Assembly (NCBI RefSeq): GCF_030269925.1
Contig: NC_085116.1
Coordinates: 3,410,001-3,474,000 of the forward strand
Origin: Bombyx mori
Lineage: Eukaryota; Arthropoda; Insecta; Lepidoptera; Bombycidae
Direction of reading: 5' to 3'
Length of the DNA stretch: 64,000 nt
Shown here: piece after piece, positions 54,114 to 64,000 of the stretch
How the letters are laid out: each line of letters begins with the position of its first letter
Numbering within the stretch: position 1 is the first letter of the stretch
Notes under the pieces: model-generated
The model's database searches: none
Seen by the model: only the letters and a program-made list of their open reading frames with translations
Told to the model about the DNA's origin: nothing
Position numbers and translations under genes: made by a program

Positions 54114-54600
54114 GCTCATCACCGTTGGGTTCAGTGCCTAAAGAGTAAGGGTGAGGCCTTTGCTGTAAATCTTGATATCGCCAAGGTCTTCGACAAGGTC
54201 TGACCTAAGGCACTTATATCGAAGTTAATCAAATGTTAACAGAATCCCTAAGGAACCTTGTGTGGCTTTTTTTTTTTTTTATTGCTTAGATGGATCGACG
54301 AGCTCACAGCCCACCTGGTGTTAAGTGGTTACTGGAGCCCATAGACGTCCACAGCGTAAATGCGCCATCCACCTTGAGATACAAGTTCTAAAGTCTCAAG
54401 TATCGTTACAGTGGCTTCGGTTATTTTTGTTTATTGTACTGTATGTTCCATGAAAAGTGCTCTAAGCAATTGCTCGAGACGATCCCATCATTTATCTTCT
54501 ATTTATCATCGCATCGGCGGCTACCGGTCAACCATATTATTTGGAACCGCTATCTTCATCCACAGTGCTTTCCGGTCGCCTTGAAATTATCTTTAATGAA
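54114..54600 (+). pseudogene. Second BMC1 pol fragment, split by a SINE
   Basis: 54120-54240 translates to a decayed AEALESKGEALAVSLDIAKAF region (KSKGEAFAVNLDIAKVFDKV). 54421-54600 is a decayed C-terminus (LYCMFHEKCSK). The pol segment between these parts is missing, and a - strand SINE sits at the joint. It directly follows the 3' end of another copy, so at least two insertions or a rearrangement are recorded here. Confidence 0.7.
54269..54420 (-). mobile_element. Bm1-type SINE in a BMC1 relic
   Basis: The T-run at 54269-54281 marks the 3' tail. The body runs to about 54420 and is 5'-truncated. Confidence 0.8.
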
Positions 54601-54990
54601 ATATTAACAAATAAACTTTGGAAATATGGCTACTGATGTACGAGAATACATATACATCGGAAAAAATTGTACGGACTCCAAGTATTCACATGTTCAATAA
54701 ATATTGAAATTATGGAAGTGACAGGTAGTGACAACAAATCCACATTAGCTTTAATGAATAAACACTAACGAACTTAAGTACATTTGTAATTGAATTAGAA
54801 ATGTTGGCAGACCAACCAAAAGGACATTTAAAATAAATTTCATTATATTAATTAAAAGAAAACAATACTTAAAAGCATTTGATCACATTGATCAGTCATG
54901 AAAAAACTATATTAACTCGAATGAATTTCAAGTAGTTCAGAGTGACCTCAACAATTCGATGGTCAGGTTTTGAATGGTACTCTTCGTAAC

Positions 54991-57356
54991 ATGGAGAGAA
55001 TAAATTTATTAAAATCTTTTGCTTTTCTCGAAAACGTCATGTGCATTTATAGAAATTTCATGTTTTATAATCAAAGGGCACGTTTTATTATCATTGGACG
55101 TATTGTTGCGGAGTTGGTTTTTTATATTTTTTCAGCCTATAATGGCTTTCTTTTGGTGTATACAGATTGGTTTTCACAAAATTTTTCAGTTTTTTTTATT
55201 GAAATTATTTCCAAATCTTCTTTCTATGTTATCACGTTCTTTACCATGGTCAACGGTATCCTGAAGTCACGAGAGTACAAAACTTTCATATTTTCCATTA
55301 ATAAAATTCATGATTACATCCTGAATGACACAGACTATTTGAAGCGTTTGAAATGTACAAACATTTTCTGCACTGCGACCATTATTATTCTGTTTGTTGT
55401 GACCTTAATTCGAACAGCTATTGATGGATCAAACTATGGGCAGCTTAGTGGTATTAACGCTCGAAGTGTCATTTGGATGCTAACAACAATATTGTTAGAG
55501 TGTCAATACCAAACAGAATGTGTAGTTTATTTTGGTTTCATACTTTTCATTCATGCAATCATGAAGTATTTGAATATCCGTGTAACGAATACTATAATAA
55601 AAATTGCTCGGAGCGATATGGCTGTTAAAAGGATTCCAAAGTACATCATTGGTCGTACAGAGCTAAAGGATGAAACAGATACTGGTGTTGATGTTAACAA
55701 TGTTGTTGATTTAGAAGAAGTGAGATATTGGGTTTTTATATACAGACAACTAGGACTTACCACTGAACTGTTGCAGAAGTGCTTTGGAATGCAGGTACGA
55801 TATTACTTACTTGCCTTTAATTTCTTTTTTGCTTTCTTTCAATTTTCTTATCAATCAATCTTTCTTATTCAATTATCTTTCCAGACTGCGTTTATATTTG
55901 TGACGGCTGTTTTAAACCAAATTATAACAGTTTTTCGAGTGATTGCGGTATTCATTTATGTAAGTTATGGAAATTTCTGTTTTGTTTAAGCTGTAATAAA
56001 TACCATTGTGTAAAATAATTTTTAGAGAGTACTTAAATTATTTTCTATAATTGTAATGGACTATAAAGTTTTAAAGTAACGAAATTTTTCTTGTAGGGAT
56101 CGCTTGCGAATAGGGGTGCTGAACATTCTATTATTGCGAATTTTCTCTTTACCCTGCTATACCGTCTTCCTGGGTTACTTATGATAATTGTAGGTGGGCA
56201 AATGGTGCAAAACCAGACAGATATGCTAAGGAGGTCTATGGCTAGATTGAATAATATTATTTCAAACAGTAAGTACAAAATTTTAGATAATTTTTGAAAA
56301 TTGATACGTATAATTAAAAATAAATAAATTATAAGCCGGTTCAATGTAGGCAACGGCAGATCTGTACACAACATTTCAGTGCCGTATATTAAAACGGCAC
56401 AACTGAAGGTTTTTCGTCTGTGTTTTGGGTACAATAAACAATATTTGAAGAAATTTTAGACGAAGAACTCACATGTTTACCGAATAAAAACGGGATCTAT
56501 GATGTTTCATCGTAACTAGCATGTAAGCGTGTGAGAGAGATGGTGATATATTTCAAATCTGTCCAAAGATCACATGTTTATGCTCTTATTCAGTTTAAAG
56601 GGTCATCATTTAAATAAAGATATAAATTTTAAGAACATTTCACGTTTCTGCTTTTTTAACGAAAGGGTGACTAAGTTTATAAAGAAGGATAAAGGTGTGA
56701 TAATCAAGAGATATGAACAAGCCTCGTGTGAAGAAAGATTTTTTTTTATTGCTTAGGTGGGTGGACGAGCTTACAGCCCACCTGAGGTTAGCCGGGGACC
56801 GAACTTCCTACGAAGTCCCCGCACATAGGGGGCACGCGAGGTTAGCGACACTGGACGGTCGGTAGCGAGAAATTTAGGGTCCTACCCACTAAACGCCTCC
56901 CATGCGCGCTCGCTCAAGTGGTCGAACCCGGGTGGGGGCTCCACGATCAACATTGCAACCAGACGTACGGCTCACCCCAAGGACGCCTGACCGGCAAAGT
57001 TTTCGAGGGACCACCTGACTCACCTGTAGTTAATTGTTACCGCTGCCCATGAATACCGAAAATCTCAAAGAAAAAGTCTCTACAAAAATTTAAGGAATTT
57101 AGTTACGTCTCATTTAAAAATGCGTCCACTAATTTTGATAGTTTACCTAGTACAGACTTTGAATCCAATTTTTGTTCTAGATCCTCACCGAGAGACGTTT
57201 TCCGCACTGTCAGATTTTCATCGTATGATCGTGAAAAATCCGGTGAAAATCTATGTCCTGTCAGTTTTACCTGTAGGTGCCTATATGTTGCCGCTGTTCA
57301 TGACGTTGTTAATTAATCACATAATTATTTTGCTGCAGTTCAACCATGTAGCGTAG
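54991..57356 (+). CDS. Gustatory-receptor-family gene, four exons
   Basis: Predicted exons are 54991-55794, 55885-55959, 56097-56268 and 57181-57356, with introns of 90, 137 and 912 bp, all GT-AG. The spliced protein is about 408 residues, normal for insect gustatory receptors (chemosensory ion channels in taste-neuron membranes). The start is the ATG at 54991; a TTG lies upstream in frame, and an ATG at 54974 opens a 9-codon upstream ORF. Hydrophobic segments lie at about 33-56, 68-92, 124-143, 158-195, 269-293 and then in exons 3 and 4. Exon 3 has LLYRLPGLLMIIVGGQ. Exon 4 ends IINHIIILLQF-like, where NH replaces the usual TY of the TYhhhhhQF signature. The short C-terminal exons are typical of the family. 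An alternative acceptor at 57150 would add 10 residues. The ligand is unknown. Confidence 0.85.
55795..55884 (+). other. 90-bp frame-neutral intron in the receptor gene
   Basis: Starts CAG/GTACGA and ends with a pyrimidine-rich run and TTATCTTTCCAG. Its length is a multiple of three and it has no stop, so reading through it adds 30 residues (438 in total). Removal joins FGMQ directly to a hydrophobic segment, the arrangement usual in gustatory receptors, so it is taken as a real intron. Confidence 0.7.
56717..57060 (-). mobile_element. Composite repeat in the receptor's last intron
   Basis: BMC1-like pieces (AAGCCTCGTGTGAAGAAAGA at the left, CCGCTGCCCATGAA at the right) flank a T-run, a Bm1-like tail (TTGCTTAGGTGGGTGGACGA) and about 200 bp of GC-rich unrecognised sequence. 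It lies well inside the intron and leaves the predicted splice sites intact. Confidence 0.6.
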
Positions 57357-57949
57357 GTTTAATTAAACGAATGTCGAATAATTTATCCAATGACATAACT
57401 ATTGTTACACATAAAAAAAAATGATTTTGATATCTATGATGATAACGGAGCAAGTAATTTTAATATTCATTATATTATATTAGGTAAAAAAAATTTTTTG
57501 GAATCAAAAATTTTTCGCTATCGTTTGGACTGCCAAGAGAGGCGAAAACTTAGAATTTTAGTATTAAAATTTGAAATTTCATAATGTTTAAATTAAAATA
57601 ATCAATCTGGTTTTCACGTCTATTGACACTCCGAGCAACAATTACATACATGTTTGTGTGGTTTATTTATTGTTCAAATATATTTCGAAATGTTCCGACT
57701 GTACAAGATCATCATATAATATAAATGCAATTTAATTGAAATAAGAATTAATATATAAAACTTTTCACTAAATCTATTAAATTGTACTTGTTAAGATATA
57801 TAGATATATAGTTGCACAATACGTCACCTTTTTAAGCCTCTTTTTAGATACTAGTTTCATTTAATTTCATGCCAATGTTTCAAATTAATCAACTTCATTT
57901 TATTTCACTTTATATTACCATTTTTATTTTATTTTTTATAAAATATTAG
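57357..57949. other. AT-rich DNA downstream of the receptor gene
   Basis: Probable 3' UTR and flank. An AATAAT motif lies near 57377, but no clear AATAAA signal was seen just after the stop. Confidence 0.4.
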
Positions 57950-58443
57950 ACTGTATGGTATGATGCCTCTGAGGCGGGACAGGGTTTTCGCAGAGCATAT
58001 TACATCCATCCCGCCGTCCTCCAGACGTCGGACCGGCGGCCGCCGGAGACACGACCGCCGGCTCCCACGGTTGACGGGCTGGGAGCCCACCTTGACAGCG
58101 CCACGCTGCACCTTCCCCCAGAACGGTCAAGGGAACGCGGTCTACCATCACCCGGCTTCCTATTACGGGCGTGGCGTTAATCACCCCGCCCCACGGCTGG
58201 GTCTCTCCATGCATAAAGCGGGTCGAGCCCAAAGCTCTTAGGGGGCCGGGTCACGGTTGGGACCCCAGTCCCGACCGCCTGCTCGGCGGCAGCGGATTTC
58301 TGCGTAGTGAGGAGAGCTTTGCCTTTCTCGCCCCGCCGCCTCCTTCTGCGAGACGGTGCACTCGCAGAAGTCGAGCATAGCCTTCCAGGACTCGTCGCCG
58401 CCAAGCATCGATGCCACGACGCCAGGCAGCGACAAGTCCGCGC
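57950..58443 (-). pseudogene. R1-clade-like LINE pol 3' relic
   Basis: On the - strand, from about 58440, it reads LPGVVASMLGGDESWKAML then DFCECTVSQKEAAGRER, the C-terminal signature of R1-clade and related LINE pol proteins (from memory). A frameshift then precedes a GC-rich 3' UTR that ends at about 57950 next to AT-rich DNA. Upstream RT motifs are missing. The high G+C content contrasts with both sides. Confidence 0.7.
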
Positions 58444-58632
58444 CTAATATATGGTAGTGTGTGTAATGTATTCTTTATCGATTTAATGTATCTTATATGC
58501 CTTATTTAAAAAAAAATAGCGTTGTGCACTCCTTTAAATTCTCTAAGCGTGGGAAAGTTCATATTCCTCCGTCCGCGCAATTTTCGTACAAAGGTGTACA
58601 AAGTTTTTGCTTCACGTATTAGTATATAGATA
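58444..58632 (+). repeat. Family B fragment, 3' half
   Basis: TAGTGTGTGTAATGTATTCT to the end TTGCTTCACGTATTAGTATA. The 5' half is missing, and it abuts the R1-like relic with no spacer. Confidence 0.7.
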
Positions 58633-59084
58633 CTGTTATTATGCATGTTGGTGATGCGAGCCCATAAGGTTTTCTTCTATCAAAAAGCGCTCAACGCACC
58701 TAGAGAAGTTTTCATTACAAAAACCACACTCTATCCTTCGGATCCGATCATCGGACCGAGCTAGCAGGGGTACTGAGGTAAAACCTCCATAGCAGTAATT
58801 TGCTGCGTTGTGTGGTCTCAACTTTATATGACATTGTTGGCTCCTGTATGCTCGGGATAGACATTTTTACTTTACTTTACTACTACATTGCTTGACCCCG
58901 CCATTTTTGTAACGGGCATCCTAGAAAATCGCCTTTCGTATAAATCGGATTTCTGTTTATTAATAAAGTGAATAAAACGTTTCGAATTTGGGTTTTTTCT
59001 TTTTGGAATTACTTTTTTATATTTTTTAATTATTATGTAAAATAAACGGGTAAAGGAACCCAACGATAATAGTCTGGCAAAGTA
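58633..59084. other. Non-coding DNA
   Basis: No gene is supported. It ends with the left copy of the 11-bp target duplication CTGGCAAAGTA at 59074-59084. Confidence 0.45.
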
Positions 59085-59360
59085 AGCAAGAAGGGTCGTC
59101 GTACCCCCTTTCGGGGGTACGGAACGGGCCTCGGGGCAATCCCCACTGCCCGGGACGAAGCTCCCTGCCACACAGGGCAGGGGTGATGTGGATGCAAGAT
59201 GTTATACTAGGGGGGGGCTGTTCGTTATGCGCGTCTCGGCGCACTACATCGACAAAATAAATAAATACTTAAATATAATACGATGGGCTTGAATGGCTCC
59301 AGGGATGACGCCCGGCAGCAGGATCCTCCGGCGTCGTGTTGTCCTCTGCTTCCTAAAGCT

Positions 59361-59362
<2 letters not shown>

Positions 59363-59441
<79 letters not shown>
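59363..59441 (-). repeat. Internal A-tract of LINE 3' UTR (79 nt)
   Basis: 79 T on the + strand, at the same position as the 66-nt tract at 28414-28479, with homologous sequence on both sides. Confidence 0.9.
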
Positions 59442-59814
59442 CCTTACTGACTAACTACAAGCTAACTAAAACTAAACTACACTACTATTTACAACAGCAC
59501 AGGACAACAGTCAGCGGATACGAGGGGCCCGCCACCGGCCCCATGCCGCGGCCCCGCCTCTACAAGTCAGAGGGGGAGCCGCGGCACTAGTAAGGCGCTC
59601 ACCCGCTCCGGGCTCCCCAGAAGGGGAAGTCCGTCACGGGGAGGGGCCGACTTAAAACACTCCCCAGACGGGGGAGTGGTCCACCCTCTGGGGTGGAAAA
59701 TGGGTCCCCATAGGGGGGCACCCCAACAATGTGGGGGGAAGTGACGAGTGTGGACAGCTCAGTCCCATGGGGGCACTCATTATGAGCACTCCCATATCAC
59801 TCCGATTAAGCCGA

Positions 59815-62541
59815 CTATCTTACCATAGCCGGGGGTTCCAGTAGCTCCCTTGGTAGCGCCAGACCATCAGGTGGTCTAGCGTGCAAGGGAGCTAAATTGT
59901 GGAGATGCTCGTGGGGTCCACCGTCAGCCCGCTCGTAAAGATTACGAGCTAGCCTCCGGATGAACTCCTCGAGCGACTCCACATCCAGATCCCGGGCGAT
60001 TACGGCATTACTGACGTAACGCCCTGCTCCGACTATCGTGCGAAGAGCCAGATTCTGCTGGGCCTGTAACTTCACCCGCATGGCCTGCGGGATGAGGTGA
60101 TACCAGGCCGCAGCTGCGTACGTGATACGGGAACGGACATACGTCTTATAAATGCCGAGCTTAGTCCTGACCGGCAACCTGGAGGCCAACACCGGCCGGA
60201 GGAGGAATCTCGCATAGCGAGCTGCCGCCAACGCCGACATGGCGTGGGCGGTCATCCTCAAACTCCGGTCGATATCGACCCCCAAGTACCGGACGCTGGA
60301 TCCAAACTCGACATTAGCGCCACGGAGACTGAGCTGTCCCGGGACGACTGTTGTGCGGACTGGACCGAAGAGAATAGCCGCAGTCTTCCCCACGTTGACC
60401 GCGACCCTCCATCGGTCCAGCCACTGGGGCAGTAAGTCCAATAACCTCTGCATCCTCGAAATGGCCGCAGAGGGGAAGTTGGATGACGCGAAGTAGGCGC
60501 TGTCGTCGGCAAACAGCGCCAACTTCACGTCGGCTTCCCACGCTTGGAGGTTGCCCTCGAGCGTGGGAATATCGTTGGTATAGAGAGCGTAGAGGAATGG
60601 TGCCAGGACGCTCCCCTGCGGAACTCCGGCCGTGACTGGGCGCACCGACGACTTGGCGCCCTCGACCGCGACAAGGAAGGATCTTCCCTCCAGGTACGAC
60701 CCCAGCAGTCGCACGTAGGCGTGCTGGAGGTCCGTGTTCTGCAACAGCTTGTGGATCAGTCCCGCATGCCAGACACGGTCGAAGGCCTTCTCGATATCGA
60801 GAAAGACTGCGGCCGTGTACTGGCGCGCGTTGGACCGATCCGCCAAGTGATGCATGACGCGGACCAATTGCAGCGTTGTCGAGTGACCGCTACGAAACCC
60901 GAATTGCTCGGGTCTGAGAAGGATGTGCGGCGACATCCTTCTCAGCAGCAGCCGCTCGAACAACTTGCCCACGTGCGACAGCAACGTGATCGGACGATAA
61001 CTGGAGGGATTTCTCCTGTCCTTGCCGGGTTTGGGCAAGGCGATAACCTTGCCCAATTTCCAAATTCCCGGGAAGTGTCCTGTGGACAGAATGGAGTTGA
61101 ACAGCCGTGTCATATATGACACGACCGTTTCAGGGAAGTGGAAAAAAGCGAGGGAGGGAATACCGTCCTCGCCCGGCGCCTTGCGCCTCTTCATCCGCTT
61201 GATGATGAGGCGCAATTCGCTGGGAGTGATGAGATCACCATCTCCCAACGGTGGCACCGGGGAGGAGAGTAGGCTTGCTACGCTCTCTTCCACCGATTGG
61301 TGGAATGCGGCCTCTGAGGGTGCAGAGTCATTAGGAGCGAACTGCCGCTCCAGCATTTCGGCCAGGATATCGGCGCGGGCCTGAGCCGAGAAGCATCGGT
61401 TGCCCCTCTCGTCCACGAGTGGACAAGTCGGGGCAGGCCGATTTGAGAGCTGGCGACAAAGCCGGTGGAGGGATACTGAGGAGGGGTCCTCGCGGGCCTC
61501 CTCGATCCTCTCCTGCCAGGCATAGCCCCTAAAGGTGCTAATCTTTGTCGCCAGCTCCGCTTCCAGCTCATTAAGCTCGCGCTTTATCCTGGGACAACGA
61601 GTTGTCGCCCAGAGCCTCCTCAAGCCCCTCTTCCGGCGAATAATCGCCTTCAGATGGGCCGGGAGTATACCTCTGGGCCCGCCGCTGGGCACAAGAGTCG
61701 TCGCCTGGTCGATCGCTCCCCTGATGGAGTCAACAAGGCGGGTTGCCGCATCGTCGACCCCATCAGGGGTGTTGGGGTCCTGAATCACGGGAAGGTCGAC
61801 TAGTCGTCTCTTAAAGAGCTCCCAGTCGACCTTCGGTCGTAGGGGCGAGGTCGCAACCCGGGTGAGCCCCATTCCCAGTGTCACCAGGACAGGGAGATGT
61901 GGGGTACCCAGGTCGTACAGTGCCTCGATCGTTACGGGGCACCGTAGCCCCTTGTGCACACACACATCCAGCACATCGGGCTGATATCGCGCGGCGGTCG
62001 GGATGTGTGTGGGTTCGTCGGGGCCGACCACAGAGTAGTCGCCCCTATCGGCATCTTCTAACAGCCGCCTGCCCACTGCTGAGTTAAGTCGGGAGCCCCA
62101 CGCGACGTGCTTCGCGTTGAGGTCCCCGACCAGCAGAGCTGGGCGGCTGTCGTGATTCAGGGCCCGCCTTATGTCCTCAGGGTGAAATTCAGGCCCCGGG
62201 GGTCTATACGCGGCATAAATCCGCATATCTCCCCCCGAGGTGTGTACCCTCACACCGACTGACCTTGTCGATGTGAAGGACAGCAAATCCAACTGATCAT
62301 GCACCACGTCCCGCCTGACGAGGGCCGCAGTGCCCCTGAACGGCCGCCCGGCAGGGGTAAGCTCGTCACGTCGGTACATGAAGTAGTTTGGAATCCTGAA
62401 CGCATCCTGAGGACGTAGCTTGGTCTCGCCCAGGAGCACAACCTCTGGGTTATACTCCCGGGCGAGAACAAGCAGGTCGTTCTTTCGGGACTTTATCCCG
62501 TCGGGGTTCCAATAAATGATGCGCAGCTCCTGGCTAGCCAT
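59815..62541 (-). CDS. LINE ORF2, second copy
   Basis: 908 residues from the ATG at 62541, aligning without indels to the protein at 28856-31582; FADD is again at 677-680. It differs by a few dozen substitutions, for example VVLGETKLRPQDAF against LLLGETLLKPQDVF. The endonuclease and all RT motifs are kept and no stop occurs, so an enzyme could be made if transcribed. An earlier TTG in frame is not the likely start, since the ATG in the ORF1 overlap is shared by both copies. The copy has lost its 5' promoter. Confidence 0.92.
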   Translation of the reverse strand: MASQELRIIYWNPDGIKSRKNDLLVLAREYNPEVVLLGETKLRPQDAFRIPNYFMYRRDELTPAGRPFRGTAALVRRDVVHDQLDLLSFTSTRSVGVRVHTSGGDMRIYAAYRPPGPEFHPEDIRRALNHDSRPALLVGDLNAKHVAWGSRLNSAVGRRLLEDADRGDYSVVGPDEPTHIPTAARYQPDVLDVCVHKGLRCPVTIEALYDLGTPHLPVLVTLGMGLTRVATSPLRPKVDWELFKRRLVDLPVIQDPNTPDGVDDAATRLVDSIRGAIDQATTLVPSGGPRGILPAHLKAIIRRKRGLRRLWATTRCPRIKRELNELEAELATKISTFRGYAWQERIEEAREDPSSVSLHRLCRQLSNRPAPTCPLVDERGNRCFSAQARADILAEMLERQFAPNDSAPSEAAFHQSVEESVASLLSSPVPPLGDGDLITPSELRLIIKRMKRRKAPGEDGIPSLAFFHFPETVVSYMTRLFNSILSTGHFPGIWKLGKVIALPKPGKDRRNPSSYRPITLLSHVGKLFERLLLRRMSPHILLRPEQFGFRSGHSTTLQLVRVMHHLADRSNARQYTAAVFLDIEKAFDRVWHAGLIHKLLQNTDLQHAYVRLLGSYLEGRSFLVAVEGAKSSVRPVTAGVPQGSVLAPFLYALYTNDIPTLEGNLQAWEADVKLALFADDSAYFASSNFPSAAISRMQRLLDLLPQWLDRWRVAVNVGKTAAILFGPVRTTVVPGQLSLRGANVEFGSSVRYLGVDIDRSLRMTAHAMSALAAARYARFLLRPVLASRLPVRTKLGIYKTYVRSRITYAAAAWYHLIPQAMRVKLQAQQNLALRTIVGAGRYVSNAVIARDLDVESLEEFIRRLARNLYERADGGPHEHLHNLAPLHARPPDGLALPRELLEPPAMVR

Positions 62542-63803
62542 TGAACTGCGCAATCATTCGGTAGAACCCCGACAGGAGCGCCCCGAAGGGACTGGCTCCC
62601 GAGGCGATCTCACGGATTACTCCGGAGATCACCTCGGACAATTTCTCCCACAGTGCGAGCAGCCATGCAGCAAAGCCGGCAGGCTGGGAGGCCTGTCGAC
62701 CGCTGCGGCGCTCGCGCTGAGGGCGGGGGGGTAGGGGGGGCTGGTTGTTCAAGTCGTGCTTGCCTTCGGCCGGATGGGCTGTAGGCAGTGGTTGGCTTGA
62801 TGTCGGTTGTTGGGCAGTAAGGGGGGCCTCAGCGACCTCCATGGTTTCGATATTGGTTTGTTGGGGTTCTGGCAATGTGGGCTCAGATGTACCCCTTAGT
62901 CTCTCTCTTTCTTCCCTTTTTCTTAATTTCCTTTTAGCCTTTTTCCTCTTGTTCTTCTCCCTTTTAGTGGACGTAGGGCCGCTAGTCGGGAGTAGTTTAG
63001 GCACTGGTATACCAGCAGATGTACGACCACGGGGAGCAGGAGTGGGTTTGGGTTTATTTATCCGCCGTGGTGGGTTGGCCTGTGCCATCAGCGTAGGCGC
63101 CGATGGCAGTGCCTCCACCACCACAGCAGACGGAGCGGAGTGGGATGGGGGAGGGGGCTGGGAAGTTTTCCCTTTCCCCTTCCCCTTCCCTTTTGCTACA
63201 GGTACTGAAGCCGGAAGAGCTGTACTCCCGGCCCGAGGCGCCTGTGGTACAGGAGGAGGGACGGTTACTCCCATCATCCTGGCCCGTTTGCGGAAGACCG
63301 CACACCGTCTGTCTACGGCGGCGTGGTCCTTCCCGCAGTTGGCACAGGAGAACGGGCCGTCCCTCGGCCTCGGGCAGTCCGCTACGATGTGCTCCCCGGC
63401 ACACCTTACGCAACGGACCGCACGATGACAGTTGTAGGAGGCGTGTCCGAAGGCCTGGCAGCGATGACACTGCGCAGGCCCTCGGATTGGACGCCATCCT
63501 TCGACCGTCACCCCCGGCAGGTACAGCAGTTCGTTGACTGCGTACAAGCGGGCGAGGTCGTCCTTCGAGAGGTGGTCCAGAGCTACGTGAAACACGCAGC
63601 CCGGACGCCCTCTTTGGGACCTAATGCACCTGGCATATCGGGCCGGGAATCCCAGCTCCTTCAGGGCATTGATGATTTCTGCCTCGTCGGTGTCGGCAGG
63701 GAGGCCCCGGACCGCCACCTTCGAAGGCATCTCCTCCGCCAGGGCGTAACAGTACCATTTAATGGTACCGTCCCTGGCAGAGGCCTCCGACAGGTAGGCC
63801 TGG
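62534..63803 (-). pseudogene. LINE ORF1, 5'-truncated
   Basis: The frame is open from the truncation point; the first ATG is at 63730 and would give 398 residues. It keeps the middle domain and the three CCHC knuckles (CHRCQAFGHASYNC and following). It lacks the N-terminal 300 or so residues of the 726-residue protein at 31575-33755. The linker between the knuckles and the C-terminus differs more from copy 1 than the rest, with several small indels. The stop overlaps the ORF2 ATG by the same 8 nt. Confidence 0.88.
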
Positions 63804-63814
63804 CTGGCAAAGTA

Positions 63815-64000
63815 CTGCCGCTAATTTTCTATTAGCAGAATCCTTCAAATAATATCTAACACCTATGTTTGGTCGAATTGAAGTCATTACAACTTGAAGA
63901 ACGCCTTATGTACTTGTATAAGTATCAAATATTCCAAAGAATTACTTATTCTAGAGGAAGCAATACCGTGTAATAAAAATTAATGAAAAACTCGCTAAAT
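63815..64000. other. AT-rich flank
   Basis: Nothing recognised after the right target duplication. Confidence 0.4.

Larger units (their letters stand above)
59085..63803 (-). mobile_element. Jockey-type LINE, second copy, 5'-truncated
   Basis: A 4.7-kb - strand copy of the element at 28132-34864. Homology stops at 63803 within ORF1. CTGGCAAAGTA at 59074-59084 and 63804-63814 is an exact 11-bp target-site duplication, so this is a primary truncated insertion and not a deletion. It has the 3' tail, an A-tract of 79 nt (59441-59363), the full ORF2 and 423 codons of ORF1. The extreme 3' end reads CTTCTTGCT in place of the TAA repeats of copy 1. Confidence 0.93.

Noticed and set aside
54970..55989. 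Single-exon 339-residue receptor ORF
   Set aside because: It begins at TTG, and the 3' part runs through good splice donors into intron sequence; the split model restores the full C-terminus.
1..64000. CRISPR arrays, prophage or bacterial defence islands
   Set aside because: The repeats are interspersed retroelements in eukaryotic DNA; no regularly spaced short repeats or prokaryotic gene organisation occur.

Overview
The window looks like lepidopteran nuclear DNA, most probably the silkworm Bombyx mori or a close relative. The background is AT-rich and intron-bearing. It is densely seeded with repeats that I recognise from memory as silkworm families: a tRNA-headed SINE matching Bm1 (about twenty full or partial copies) and a non-LTR element matching BMC1/L1Bm (one near-complete copy plus many relics). 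No bacterial-style operon, rRNA, CRISPR array or canonical tRNA gene was seen. Family names come from memory and were not checked against a database.

Layout. 1-4056: AT-rich DNA with a duplicated 409-bp unit (449-bp offset), a Bm1-type SINE and a foldback element. 4057-7855 (- strand): near-complete BMC1-type LINE with an open endonuclease/reverse transcriptase frame and a 72-nt poly(A) tail. 7856-27944: mostly non-coding DNA with SINEs in both orientations, two AT-tailed short retroelement families (called A and B here), BMC1 relics, and a perfect 30-bp hairpin at 25842-25907. 27945-35242: an old, decayed Jockey-like LINE on the + strand, split by a complete 6.7-kb Jockey-type LINE on the - strand (28132-34864). 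The inserted LINE has two intact overlapping ORFs and an 11-bp target-site duplication. 35243-52397: repeats, including an RTE-like pol relic interrupted by a SINE. 52398-54600: decayed, rearranged BMC1 copies. 54991-57356: the only convincing host gene, a seven-transmembrane gustatory-receptor-family gene in four exons. 57950-58632: an R1-clade-like LINE end joined to a family B fragment. 59085-63803 (- strand): a second, 5'-truncated copy of the 28-kb LINE, with its own 11-bp target-site duplication and an intact ORF2.

How the parts relate. The two Jockey-type copies define the element: full 5' leader, ORF1 with three zinc knuckles, ORF2 starting in an 8-nt overlap with ORF1, and a 3' UTR with a long internal A-tract followed by a conserved tail of about 270-280 nt that ends in a hairpin. 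The tail hairpin recurs at 43668-43770. The Bm1 3' end is visibly homologous to the BMC1 3' end, which suggests that BMC1-type machinery mobilises Bm1. The gustatory-receptor gene lies in this repeat-rich setting and carries a composite repeat insertion in its last intron.
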